Shown: one piece after another, positions 22,195-33,633 of the stretch | Numbering within the stretch: position 1 is the first letter of the stretch | Layout: each line of letters begins with the position of its first letter | Assembly: GCA_964016985.1 (NCBI GenBank) | Contig: OZ024823.1 | Coordinates: 23,691,320-23,755,319 of the forward strand | Length of the DNA: 64,000 nt | Origin: Anodontia alba | Lineage: Eukaryota > Mollusca > Bivalvia > Lucinida > Lucinidae | Direction of reading: 5' to 3' | Notes under the pieces: generated by a model | Seen by the model: only the letters and a program-made list of their open reading frames with translations | The model's database searches: none | Told to the model about the DNA's origin: nothing | Translations under genes and position numbers: made by a program

Positions 22195-25080
22195 TTACGT
22201 TCTGTTCACTCTTGTTGACATAGACAATGCTCTCTCAGACAGGCCATAGAGAAGAACAACCAAGAACAAACACAACGAGAAAAGCAAAAGGGGATGTCAG
22301 TTACTAATTATTTCATTCTCTTGGACAGTGCTCTCTAAGACATGCTACAGAGTAGAACAGCCAAGAACAAATACAAAGAGAATAGTTAAAGATGATGCCA
22401 ATTGCGATTTTGTTCACTCTCATAAACAGTGCTCTCTGAGACAGAGAAGAGAAGCAAAGAACAAACACAAAAAGAAAAGTTAAAGGTGAATCAAATTACG
22501 ATTTTGTTTACTCTCATGGACAATGCTCTCTGAAACAGAATATAAAAGCCAAGAACAAGCACAGAGAAAAAAAGTTAAAGGTGATGTCATTTACGATTTT
22601 GTTCATTTTCATAGACAGTGCTCTCTGAGACAGACCACACAGCAGAATAGCCGAAAACAAACACAAAGAGAAAAGATTGGTGATGTCAATTACGATTTTG
22701 TTCATTCTTATGGACAGTGCTCTCTGAAAGAGACCACACAGTGGAACAGCCAAGAACAAACACATCGAGAAAAGTAAAAGGGGATGCCAATTACGGGTTT
22801 GTTAATTCTCATAGACAGTGCTCTCTGAGACAGACTACAGAGTGGAGCAGCCAAGAACAAACACAAAGAGAGCATTTGAAGATGATGTCAATTACGATTT
22901 TGTTCATTCTCATGGACAGTCCTCTCTGAGCCAGAATAGAGAAGCCAATAACAAACACCAGACTCAAGTTAATGATGATGCCAATAACGTGTTTGTTTAT
23001 TCTCATAGACAGTGCTCTCTAAGACAGAGTGAGAAGCCAATAACAAATACAAAGTGAAAAGTTATAGATGACGCTAATTACGATTTTGTCCGTTCTCATG
23101 GACAGTGCTCTCTAAGACGAGTAAGAGAAGCCAAGAACAAATACAAAATGAATTGTTAAAGTTGATGTTAATTACGAATTTGTTCATTCTTATGGACAGT
23201 GCTCTCTGATACAGGCCACAGAGTGAAACATCCAAGAACAAACACAAAGAGAAAAGTTAAAGATGATACCAATTACGATTTTGTTCATTCTCATAGACAG
23301 TGCTCTCTAGCTAAGAGTAGAGAAATCAAAACCAAACACAATGAGAAAGTTAATGCCATTTACGAGGTTGTTCATTATGGAGGACAATGCTAGAGAAGTT
23401 AGAGAATGTTGGAGAAGCAAAGAACAAAAGCAAAAAGAAAATTTAAATGTGATGTCAATTACGAGTTTGTTCAGTTATATAGACAGTAATCTCTAAGACT
23501 GAGTAGGGAAGCCCAGAACAAACACAAAGCAAAAAATTAAAAGATGATGCCAATTACGATTGTATTCATTCTCATGGACAGTGCACTCTAAGACAGGCCA
23601 CAGAATGGTATAGTCATGAATAAACACAAAGAGTAAAATAAAGGTGATACCAATTACGATTTTGTTCACTCTGATAGACATTGGCCTCTGAGACAGAGTA
23701 GAGAAACCAATAACAAACACAAAGCAAAAAGTTAAAGGTGATGCCAATTACGATTTTCTTCATTCTCATGGACAGTGCTCTCTGAGACAGGCAACAAAGT
23801 GGAACAGTCAAGAACAAATACAAAGAGAAAAGTTAAAGGCGATGCCAATTACGATTTAGTTCATTCTTTTGGACAGTACTCTCTGAGACAGGCTACAGAC
23901 TGGAACAGCCAAGAGCAAACACAAAAAGAACATTTAAAGGAGGTGTCAATTACGATTTTGTTCATTCTTATGGACAGTGCTCTCTGAGACAGGCAACAAA
24001 GTGGAACAGTCAAGAACAAACACAAAGAGAAAAGTTAAAGGCGGTGAATGCCAATTACGATTTTGTTCATTCTTATGGACAGTGCTTTCTCAGACGGAGT
24101 AAAGAAGCCAGTATGAATACAAAGAGAAAAGTTAAAAATAATGCCAATTACGAATTTGTTCACTCTTATAGACATTGCTCTCTGAGACAGGTTACAGAGT
24201 GGAACAGCCAAGAACAAACACAAAGTGAAACATTAATGGTGATGCCTAATACGATTTTGTTTACTCTCATGGACAATGCTCTTTTTGACAGTCCACAGAG
24301 GGCAAAAGCCATGAATAAACACAAAGAGAGAAGTTTAAGGTGATGCCTATAACGATAAATTCATTCTCATGCCAAGAACAAACGAGTTTTGATCATTGTA
24401 ATGAACAGTGCTCTTTGAGACAAGCCACAGAGTGGTACAGCCAAGAACAAATACAAAGACAAAAGTTAATGCCAATTACGATTGTGTTCATTCTCGTAGA
24501 CAGTGCACTCCGAAACAGGCCACAGAAGTGATACAGCCAAGAACAAACACAAAGAGAATAGTTAAGGTAATGTCAATTTCGATTTTGTTCACTCTCATAG
24601 ACAGTGCTCTCTGAACAGGCCAGAGAGTGGAACAGCCAAGAACAAGCACAAGGAGAAAAGTTAAAGTTGATGCCAATTACGATTTTGTTCATTCTCATGG
24701 ACAGTGCTCTCTGAGACATGCCACAATATAGAACACCCGAGATCAAACACAAAAAAGAAAAGTTAAAAATTATGTCAATTACGATTTTGTTCACTCTTAT
24801 AGACAGTTCTCCCTGAGACAGGCCACAGAGTGGACCATCCAAAAACAAACTCAAAGAGAAAAGTTGAAGATGATGCAAAGTACGATTTTGTTGATTTTCA
24901 TGGACAGTGCTGTCTGAGACGGGCCACAGAGACAAACACAAAGAGAAATGTTACAGATAATGCCAGCTACGGTTGTGTTCACTGTCCTGGGCAAAGCTGA
25001 CTGAGACATGCCACAGAGGAGAGCGACAAACAATAAACACAAAGAGAAAAATTAAAGGTGATGCCAGTTACGCTTCTGTA
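22195..25080 (+). repeat. Satellite array, ~97-bp units (about 30)
   Basis: Tandem units of 93-102 bp with the consensus pieces CCAATTACGATTTTGTTCAT, TCTCATGGACAGTGCTCTCT, GAGACAGGCCACAGAGTGG and AACAGCCAAGAACAAACAC. Many units are about 99 bp, so short frames such as NYDFVHSHRQCSLRQ run through several of them on both strands. Frequent indels break all frames; there is no coding support. Divergence between units is moderate, with no higher-order period obvious by eye. Confidence 0.92.
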
Positions 25081-25284
25081 GATGGCGTTACGACCACAGG
25101 CACGAGGCACCTAAAGAGTAGATGATGTGGAACAAGCAATGACAAGACACAACGGCACAGTTACAATAACCAACTTACAAGCAAGATAGAACTAAAACCG
25201 AAGAGCTGCTTTGGAAGGGTCAGCAGAAACAGCTATCGGGGCTTAAACAAGTTTTTAACACGATCGTAATCACCTTAATACATT

Positions 25285-25503
25285 GTAGACTAATGGGAAC
25301 TCCACTACACTATATAGTGGAAGATTCTAATTTTGATTTTAGGTATGTCAGGCTATGTGATTTAGATATTCTTAGAGCAAAATGGTTGAACCATTTGCAA
25401 ATAGTGGAGAATCTGATCAGACGCCGCATTCTGCGGCGTCTGATAAGGGTCTGCACTGTTTGCCTATTACCCTTTTATGGGTCTCCAGACTACAATGGGT
25501 TAA
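25285..25503. repeat. CAG-family element, core 25398-25462
   Basis: Best copy of the subtype also at 9593-9787 and 55000-55202. The core has perfect GACGCCGC-ATTCT-GCGGCGTC. The 139-codon plus-strand frame starting here runs on into the next MITE and is not a gene. Confidence 0.75.
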
Positions 25504-25592
25504 TTTTAATGAAGTTCAAAATTACAAGTATGTGTTCGGACAGCTTAGGGTTCTCTACTTCATCCGTGAAACATCAAAGTAAAACGCAAATA

Positions 25593-25921
25593 CAGTCGAA
25601 TCTCGTTATCTCGAAATCCAAGGGAATCTATGAAATACTTCGAGATATCTGTACCTCGACATATCTGATTTGCAGAACTGGGGAAAAAAACAATTCGAAC
25701 AACCACGTTTAACAAATATATATGTAATTGGATTCTTGAAGTTAGATATATTGAAAATATTGTGGAAAAGAGGAGAAATTGCTTTTTAGGAGCAATTTCG
25801 CCTCTTTTCCACATTTTTTTACCTGTTGTTAGATTTTCATGTTTTATGCAGGGACCAGATTTTCATTTCGAGACAACCGGTTATTCGAGATAAGCGAGGT
25901 CGAGATAACGAGAGTCAACTA
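25593..25921. mobile_element. pogo/Tigger-like MITE, copy 2
   Basis: Left end CAGTCGAATCTCGTTATCTC after TA; right end GAGATAACGAGAGTCAACT before ATA. Internal hairpin AGGAGAAATTGCTTT / AGGAGCAATTTCGCC, slightly diverged. Confidence 0.83.
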
Positions 25922-26376
25922 TAATCACAAAACTGAAATATATTAAAGCAGAGGGTTCAATGGCAATCTGACACTAGAGGAAAAGAAAACCACAAATACG
26001 ACAACGATGGATCGATGACAGACAGCAAAAGTCACACGTCAACTTTCTGAGGAGCGGCCATTGATTTTGAGGCCCGTAGTTGAAAACAGAAAGAAAGTTA
26101 CCAACCATCAATGGGTTAAAAACTATGCATGGCGTTTGCCGCAAAACATTAATGTTATAGCCTAACTTTTTGTAACGAATTGCAATCTTTTTTTTTTTTT
26201 TTTTTTTTTTTTTTTGAATCTTAAAGTTTATTGATTTTACTTGTTTCAAATGTCTCAATCCTTTTTAACTTTCATTGGACCCGAGTTATCCAAACAGATA
26301 TAATATCTAACATGTTTTCCACAAATAGCTGCCCTCAAACAGAAATATTATGCCATACAGCAAAATTACCATTTAT
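25922..26376. other. No feature except a poly-T tract
   Basis: 26189-26215 is a T run. The lysine-rich minus-strand frame over it is an artefact. Confidence 0.5.
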
Positions 26377-26652
26377 CATCACGAATACATACCTTTATAA
26401 TTTTGACCCTTTTGATCCCACTTTTATATAGTAAAACTGGGGTTTACGGGGGTATACATTATTTTTCTTATTTCTGCTCAAAGCCAAAGATTGTGGGTAC
26501 TAGTTAGAACCGCCTCGATGAGGCGGTTCTAACGAGTACCCACAATCTATGTTTGAGCAGATATATGACAAAATGTCAGATTTTTTATCTGAAATTTTCA
26601 TTTTCTGGTAGTAAAATTTTCAGTATATTTGAATAGGCATGTTTTCGTAATG
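26377..26652 (-). mobile_element. PAL copy 3
   Basis: CATCACGAATACATACC to CATGTTTTCGTAATG. The palindrome is almost complete, centre CCTCGATGAGG. Confidence 0.9.
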
Positions 26653-26735
26653 TGGAGACTCCTGCATATGAACCACACAAATCCATTTGTTGGCAACTCT
26701 GTTGTTTCACTTACACTTTCTTTGCTTTGCAATAT

Positions 26736-27122
26736 CGCAATAGTATTATATAGAAGATGCTGGATATTGATATTTCTACAATACTATCTCTTTACAGATT
26801 CTATTTTTCATATTTTGTGCCTTGCCAGTAACGAATGGCACTCTTTTTAAATTGTTCGAAAAAATTCAGCATGTATAAACAACAATTCTTCCTTTTAAAG
26901 CTGTAACATACTCACAAGGTTACAGATGTAAGAACAGACAGAACATAAACCTTTACTACTATCTTGGCTATCTCAGCAGACGACATATAGGGATCTATCA
27001 CTGGTGTGATAGGTAGATAGAAAAATCCGTCCTACTGTCTGGCATCACGAGGCTTGCCGACTGATGCCAGACTGTGATCGCGAGGGACGAAAATTTTTCT
27101 GTCTACTCCTCACACGCATGAT

Positions 27123-27156
<34 letters not shown>

Positions 27157-27345
27157 ATACCTTTCATTTCTGAACGTAGATTTTTAATAATGCAGTCATC
27201 TCGGTTGCTGACGTCCGCATTACTGTGATGACATTATTGTGGCGTTTAATGACGTCATTACGTTAGGTGACGCAATTCTTAACGATGGCGTACGTGACGT
27301 GACGTCCATTACAATCAAACACGTGAGAATTTTCGATTTTTACCT
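26736..27345 (+). repeat. Duplicated element D2
   Basis: Diverged copy of 21560-22190, including AATATTGATATTTCTACAAT-type sequence, GCCAGTAACGAATGGCACTC, the split palindrome ATCCGTCC / GTGATCGCGAGGGACG and ACGATGGCGTACGTGACG. A T run lies at 27127-27154. Confidence 0.7.
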
Positions 27346-27450
27346 TACCCTGGTTAGGATAACCTGATTTGGATAAGAATTTTTATCCCAGGGTTAAATC
27401 CAGGATTTCCTTATCTTGTGTGCAATAAAATTGGTTATACTTTTCTTTTT

Positions 27451-28115
27451 GCGATCAAATGCCTTGCTGAAGTCGAGACATCACGAAAACATGCCTATAT
27501 AATTTTGACCCCCTTAAACCCCATTTTTATAAAGTAAAACTGGGGTTTACAGGGATATTTCTGCTCGTAACATAGATTGTGGGTACTCGCTAGAACGCCT
27601 CGTCGAGGCGGTTCTAACGAGTACCCACATTCTATGTTTTGAGCAGAAATATGACAAAAATATCAGAATTATTACCTGAAAATATTCGGGGTTTTTTTTT
27701 TTTTTTTTGTCTTTTTTGGTTTGTAAAATGTTCAATATGTTTGAATAGACGTGTTTTCGTATTGGAAGTATGGCATCTATCTGTTCGCCGTTGTTAAGAC
27801 CATTGGCTAAGTCCTGGATAGTACGTATCAGCTGGGTCTCACACGAGATGAACCATACTGTGCGTCAGTGAGCATCTGATGATCGTCTAGATGCGAGATC
27901 ACATGACTATTTACAATGTGCTCCAATATCTTGCAGCAGATTGAAGTTAGAGATACTGGCCTGTAGTTGAAAGGAGTATGCCTGTCACTCTTCTTGAAGA
28001 TTGGCATTATGAATGCCTTCTTTCATGGTTTGGTTGTATTGGTATGCTTTGATCAAGAATTGCCTGGAAAATGAGGCAATATGAACTTTGCTCGTGGTCC
28101 AGTGTGGTCCATTAT
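27451..28115 (-). pseudogene. LINE reverse transcriptase fragment split by PAL copy 4
   Basis: The minus strand reads MPIFKKSDRHTPFNYRPVSL then TSICCKILEHI, HLDDHQMLTDAQ and NGEQIDAIL, interrupted at 27765 by a PAL element. It resumes beyond 27479 with LDFSKAFDR. These are RT motifs of the CR1/jockey type (NYRPVSL; DFSKAFD). The fragment is short, frameshifted upstream and not functional. It differs in sequence from the LINE at 6.2-9.1 kb. Confidence 0.85.
27479..27765 (-). mobile_element. PAL copy 4, inside a LINE
   Basis: CATCACGAAAACATGCC to ACGTGTTTTCGTATTG, with a good central palindrome (CCTCGTCGAGG) and a T-run expansion at about 27692-27707. Flanked on the plus strand by GA on each side; removing one GA restores the LINE frame. 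Confidence 0.92.
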
Positions 28116-28218
28116 TTGACGGAAACATCTGGTTCGAGGGCCAAAATTGAAACTAGAAACTATTGTACGCAGTTTTCCTATTAACAGCGAAACAGCGTCG
28201 CTGACGTCATTAAGTCAT

Positions 28219-28484
28219 TTTGTTGTGTTGAGGTTTATGGTTGGGGTCATGTCGAGCGCGGTCAGTTTACCTAACCAGACGTTTACTGGGCAGGCTTAGT
28301 CCCCCAAGCGGTAAGCCAGTATTGTGCACATTGATTCGCCAGAAACTGACAACTGCCCTTCTTGAATCGGCGGAAGGGAGAGAATGAACGTAGAAAATAT
28401 TCATGATCAGTCGCCACGAAATTATGTTGCCGACCTCCTGGTCTCCAGTCGGACGCGCATCCAACTGAGCCACCAAGGCCGGCT
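28219..28484 (-). mobile_element. tRNA-derived SINE, copy B
   Basis: Same family as 18060-18360 in reverse, with an 11-bp target duplication CATTAAGTCAT at 28208-28218 and 28485-28495. The head is at the right end (GCCGGCCTTGGTGGCTCAG on the minus strand). Confidence 0.88.
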
Positions 28485-28640
28485 CATTAAGTCATATCGG
28501 AGAGAACAATGATTTTGAGACAATGTATTCATTGGCGTATAAACAACATTAAGTCCCAAATAGTTTAATATAGTTTTCTTTTTGTGTATGTGTTTTTTTT
28601 TTTTTTTTTTTTTTGTTTTTTTTTTTGTTGTTGTTTTTTT

Positions 28641-31617
28641 AGCTCCCCTGAGCTGAAAGCTCAAGGTGAGCTTTTGTGATCACTCACCGTCCGTCGTCGT
28701 CGTCGTCGTCGTCCGTATGTCCGTCCGTCCGTCCACAATCTTTAAACAACATCTCCTCCTAAACCACTGATTGGATTTTGACCAAACTTCACAGGAATGA
28801 TCCTTGATTGGTCTTCTTTCAAAGTTGTTCAAATGGTTCCGGTCCGTTGCATATCTAGGTCACAGGAGCTAAAAATAGATTTTTTAACTAAAAGTTTAAA
28901 AAATCTTCTTGTCAGAAACCACTGGACCGATTTCAATATAATTTTGCAGAAATGTTCCTTTTGTGATCCTCTACCAAGATTGTTCAAGCCATTTGGATTT
29001 GTCAAAAAACATGGCCGCCAGGGGGCGGCGCTTATTTTCCCTATATATCTATATATAAAACTTTAAAAATCTTCTTGTCAGAAACCACTGGACCGATTTC
29101 AATATAATTTTGCAGAAATGTTCCTTTGGTGATCCTCTACCAAGATTGGTCAAGCCATTTGGATTCGTCAAAAAACATTGCCGCCAGGGGGCGGGGCTTA
29201 TTTTCCCCATATATCTATATAGAAAACTTTAAAAATCTTCTTGTCCGAAACCACTGGACCGATTTCAATATAATTTTGCAGAAATGTTCCTTTGGTGATC
29301 CTCTATCAAGATTGTTCAAGCCATTTGGATTCGTCAAAAAATATGGCCGCCAGGGGGCGGGGCTTATTTTTTCTATATATCTATATAGAAAACTTTAAAA
29401 ATCTTCTTGTCCGAAACCACTGGACCGATTTCCATATAATTTTGCAGAAATGTTCCTTTGGTGATCCTCTACCAAGATTGTTCAAGACATTTGGAGTCGT
29501 CAAAAAACATGGCCGCCAGGGGGCGGGGCTTATTTTCCCTATATATCTATATAGAAAACTTTAAAAATCTTCTTGTCCAAAACCACTGGACCGAGTTTCA
29601 TATAATTTTGCAGAAATGTTCCTTTGGTGATCCTGTACCAAGATTGTTCAAGCCATTTGGATTTGTCAAAAAACATGGCCGCCAGGGGGCGGGGCTTATT
29701 TTCACTGTATATCTGTATAGAAAACTTTAAAAATCTTCTTGTCAAAAACCACTAGACCGATTTCCATATGATTTTGCAGAAATGTTCCTTTGGTGATCCT
29801 GTTGCAAGATTGTTCAAGCCATTTGGATTTGTCAAAAAACAAGGCCGCTAGGAGGCGGGGCTTATTTTCCTTATATATCTTTATGGAAAACTTTAAAAAT
29901 CTTCTTGTCAAAAACCACTGGACCGATTTTAGATATGATTTTGCAGAAATGTTCCTTTGGTGATCCTGTTGCAAGATTGTTCAAGCCGCCATGATTCGTT
30001 AAAAAACATGGCCGCTAGGGGGCGGGGTTAATTTTCCCTATATAGAAAACTTTAAAAATCTTCTTGTCATAAACTACTGGACCGATTTCGATATAACTTG
30101 GCAGAAATGTTTCCTTAGTGACCCTCTATCAAGATTGTTCAAGCCGACTTGATTTGTCAAAAAACATGGCCGCTAGGGGGTGCGGGGCTCATTTTCAATA
30201 TAATTCTATATAGAAAACTTGAAAAAATCTTGTCGTCAGAAACCACAGGACTGATTTCAATATAACTTTGCAGAAATGTATCCTTGGTGACCCTTTACCA
30301 AGATTGTTCAAGCCGTTATGATTTGTCAAAAAACATGGCCGCTAGGGGGCGAGGCTTATTTTCCTATATAATTTATCTATATAGAAAATTTTAATAGTCT
30401 TTTCAGAAAGCACTTGACCGATTTCAATATCACTTTGCAGGAATGTTTCTTATGTAACCCTCTATCAAGATTGTTCAAGCCGTCATGATTTGTCAAAAAA
30501 CATGGCCGCTAGGAGTCGGGGCTTATTTTCCTTATATATCTATATAGAAAACTTTAAAACTCTTCTTGTTAGAAACCACTGAACCGATTTCATTATAACT
30601 GCAGAATTTTTTCCTTGGTGACCCTCTACTAAGATTGTTCAAGTAATCATGATTCGTCAAAAAACATGGCTGCCTGGGGCAGGGCTTATTTTCCCTATAT
30701 ATCTATATATAAAATTTTAAAAATCTCCTTTTCAGAAACCAATGGACCGATTTCAATACAACTTGGCAGGAATGTTTCTTTGGTGACCCTCTACAAAGAT
30801 TGTTCAGGCCGTCATGATTCATCAAAAATCACGGCCGCTTGGGGGCGGGGCTTATTTTCCCTATATAGAAAACTTTAAAAATCTTCTCGTAAGAAACAGT
30901 TGGACCGAGTTCAATGTAACTTGGCAGGAATGTTGCTTTGGTGACCTTCTACCAAGATTGTTCAAGCCTTCATGATACGTCAAAAACCATGGCCCACAGG
31001 GGGGTGGGGCTTATTTTTCATATATATCTGCATAGAAAATTTTAAAATTCTTCTTGTCACATACCCCATGACTGATTTCAATATTACTTGGCTGGAATGT
31101 TGCTTTGGTGAACCTCTATCAAGATTGTACAAGCAATCATGATTCGTCAAAAAACGTGGCTACCATGGGGTGGGGCTTGTTTTCCCTATATATCTAAATA
31201 GAAAACTTTAAAAATCTTCTTGTCAGAAACCACTGAACAGATTTCAATATAACTTGGTAGGAATGTTCCTTTGGTGACCCTCTACCAAGTTTGTTCAAGC
31301 TGTCATGATTCGTCAAAAAACATGGCAATTAGGGCGTAGGGCTTTATAGCTATATAAAACTTTTTAAACCACTGGACCAATTTCAATATAACTTGGCAGA
31401 AATGTTCCTTTGGTGACCCTCTTTTAAGATTCAGTTCAGGTCATCAAGATTTGTAAAAAACATGGCCAGGGGTGTGGTGGAGGGGGGTGGGGGTGGTTAG
31501 TGCTATAAAGTTTATACAAAAATCCTAGAGCAGTGAACTTGGCTGAAACTTCAACAGTAAATATGCAAATCTGTTTGGTCAGGTGAGCGATATAGGACCA
31601 TCATGGTCCTCTTGTTT
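28641..31617 (+). mobile_element. Complete 166-bp-core element (array C), pearl/HINE-like
   Basis: Starts with the hairpin AGCTCCCCTGAGCT-GAA-AGCTCAAGGTGAGCT. A CGT/CCGT microsatellite (28683-28733) and a ~120-bp unique stretch follow, then about 15-16 core units, the first spaced exactly 166 bp (GACCGA at 28925, 29091, 29257, 29423). It ends in the tail with TCAGGTGAGCGATATAGGAC and hairpin AGGACCAT-C-ATGGTCCT. GGTGAGC near both ends is a short shared motif. No protein is encoded: the ~90-codon frames are the repeat unit. Order and parts match non-autonomous Helentron-type elements of bivalves; that class is an inference. A T-rich run (28588-28640) precedes it. Confidence 0.85.
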
Positions 31618-31699
31618 TGTTTTTCTTGTAAATGCACTGAGAATGTAAATATTGATTTTTGACTGACACCCCTATTTGCAACAATGAATGTGTTTAAAT

Positions 31700-31995
31700 T
31701 CAGTTATGGAAGAGTCCTTGTCAGAATCTCGGGATGAGAGGGATGTCCCTTGGGGAAGCTTTCAGTGTTGTTTTGGAAAAGTGACCTCTGTCCACATTGG
31801 CAATGTGTTTCTTTTTAAGAACCTCATAGACACCTGCCATAGGTAACTGGTCATCTGCCATTCTGATCACATGACCAACCAATTTTAACATTTACTGCTT
31901 CAAACAATGCATAACTGCTTGTCATTTCTGTCATTTTCAAGACTTGTATCTGGTATCCTGGCTTGCAACTTGTTTTCATAAGATCCTCATATAGC
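31700..31995 (-). pseudogene. LINE ORF2 3' fragment
   Basis: The minus strand reads LVGHVIRMADDQLP and, in line with it, TTLKASPRDI. These match the distal part of the LINE at 6.2-9.1 kb (WTGHVTRMPVERLP; DTLKSSLKDF). Frameshifts and stops are frequent. It is a different, diverged copy. Confidence 0.7.
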
Positions 31996-32009
31996 TTGAC
32001 TGGAAGTGT

Positions 32010-32215
32010 TTAACACTTTCATTCCCAAGATTCTGACATGGACTCTTCCATCTCTGAATTTGAATACATCCATTTTAGCAAATAGGAGTTTCAGTCAAAA
32101 ATTAATAACAAAATAGCAAACAATGTAGATCCTGATGAGACGGCTCGTTACGAGCCGTCTCATCCGGATCTACACTGTTTGTTAAGGCATATGTCTTGGT
32201 CTCCAGAGCTTGGTC
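32010..32215. repeat. CAG-family element, GAGACGG core 32117-32181
   Basis: Perfect inner palindrome GAGACGGCTCGTTACGAGCC then GTCTC, inside CAATGTAGATCCTGAT / ATCCGGATCTACACTGTTTG. Flanks as at 17820-18030. Confidence 0.75.
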
Positions 32216-32227
32216 TGGCATGTCGTT

Positions 32228-32650
32228 GTTAGACTTGGTCGCAATGTGAGAAAACGTACATTCGGACATGTGCGCCCAACGAAGACTCAGATCAGCCTAA
32301 GCGATCGTACTGTTTTATCAGAGTCTTAATTGGTCACGTCCTCTGCTATCCGAAATGCGCTCAGTGAATATTCTGATCAGACTGTGGAAGTATGCAGGCT
32401 GATCTGAATCTCCGCTGGGCTCACGTCCGAAGTTACTTTTTCTGAAGTTACCGCTGAGACTGTCTATGTGATACAGGCACATAGAAGAGTGAGCAGTATA
32501 ACCTTGTATATCTTCAGTTTTGTATCTGGTCGATTCCTGACGTTTCCATACGCTCAGCAAAGATTCAGATCAGCCTGCACATTCGCGCAGTCTGATCAGA
32601 ATCTTCACTTCTCTCCTTTCGACATATTTTGGAAAGTGTTTTTTTGCTTG
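32228..32650. repeat. Two GAT-family repeats in a row
   Basis: GTGAGAAAACGTACATTCGG and GAAGACTCAGATCAGCCT open the first; AGATTCAGATCAGCCTGCAC and CAGTCTGATCAGAATCTTCA lie in the second. The short frames here are repeat-derived. Confidence 0.65.
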
Positions 32651-32920
32651 GCACTTTACACAGAAGAAGTAAATTTACAATCTTTTCAAACGCTTTAATG
32701 TAAAACTATTTGTTGTAACTACCTAGAATACACAAAAAAAAGTTTTATTCTAGTCATTGGCTTTAAAATCGGATATTTTCATTTTTCCCAAAGCAAAAAT
32801 GGCTGCAAAATAGGTAGTTTTAGATGCAAATTTTGAACAACTTAATTCCACTTGTTCATACTTTCTGAAATTTTCACAATACTGTTATGGAACATCAATA
32901 ATTTAAAATTAATGAAGAAA

Positions 32921-32958
<38 letters not shown>

Positions 32959-33116
32959 TGAATAAAGAATTTCCAGTTTACAAAAGAAATCGCCGAGTGA
33001 AAAATGTCTTTCAAAAGGATGTCGAAAGCACAGTAAACTATCGTGGACACATTGTATTCCTGGAAATGATCCACAAGAGATAGAGTTTTCGTCGTTTATT
33101 TTATACAGATTGTATA
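32651..33116. other. No gene; A-run and target sequence of the copia insertion
   Basis: A poly-A run is at 32924-32956. From about 33050 the sequence (CTGGAAATGATCC ... TTATACAGATTGTATA) matches 39205-39275, an unoccupied relative of the copia target. Confidence 0.55.
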
Positions 33117-33327
33117 TGATAAACGCTAACTCTAATTAAAAGTAACACGCTTTATTTACTGTACACAATGGTTGCCAAAGGTAATTAACGTCATGTTGCC
33201 ATGGTTACATTTGTGACGTCATGACGTCACATGACGTCACTTAATGTTGTTTCATAATGAAGAGTAAATTAATTAAACAGAAGAGTTACCTAACTTAGGA
33301 AGAATAGCAATATACATGAAATTAACA
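33117..33327 (-). repeat. 3' LTR of the copia element
   Basis: On the minus strand it begins TGTTAATTTC and ends GCGTTTATCA (TG...CA). It contains three TGACGTCA octamers. A purine-rich stretch lies 10-30 bp inside the element (33338-33360), not tightly against the LTR. Confidence 0.92.
33214..33239. promoter_or_regulatory. Three CRE-like sites in the 3' LTR
   Basis: TGACGTCA, the full CREB/ATF palindrome, occurs at 33214-33221, 33222-33229 and 33232-33239. In the 5' LTR only the copy at 38042-38049 is perfect; the other two are AACGTCA and GACGTCAC. Function as an LTR enhancer is inferred. Confidence 0.5.
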
Positions 33328-33633
33328 TTGATTATACTTTTCATTTTTTTTTTTTTCTTGAGATCATAGTTAATAATTTTTTAATAAAAAAAAAAGAAGA
33401 GGAAAGAATATGAAACAAATTTGTAAAAGTGGTAGATTTCAAAGCGACCTGATAGTGTAGTTAAATGCGTAATAATTATAAAAAGTCTTCTGGCATCCTT
33501 CCGTCTGCAAGAACACTTAGTAAACTGTACCCAGAAGCTCTATGCTTTGTCACGCAGTCCGGAAGATGAGCTTTACCTGGGCACCATTTGATTTCACTGA
33601 CTTCGTCTCTTGCCAGGGATTGGCTAATTGCAG

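Noticed and set aside
22514..25042. Many 60-120-codon frames on both strands (NYDFVHSHRQCSLRQ-like)
   Set aside because: Satellite units of about 99 bp read in frame by chance; indels break them and both strands are equally open.
22195..25080. Possible CRISPR-like array
   Set aside because: Units repeat along their whole length with no unique spacers, and the context is eukaryotic.
25293..25712. 139-codon plus-strand frame
   Set aside because: It spans a CAG element and a MITE and has no protein motif.
28797..29974. Series of 90-codon frames in both directions
   Set aside because: They are the 166-bp repeat unit read repeatedly.
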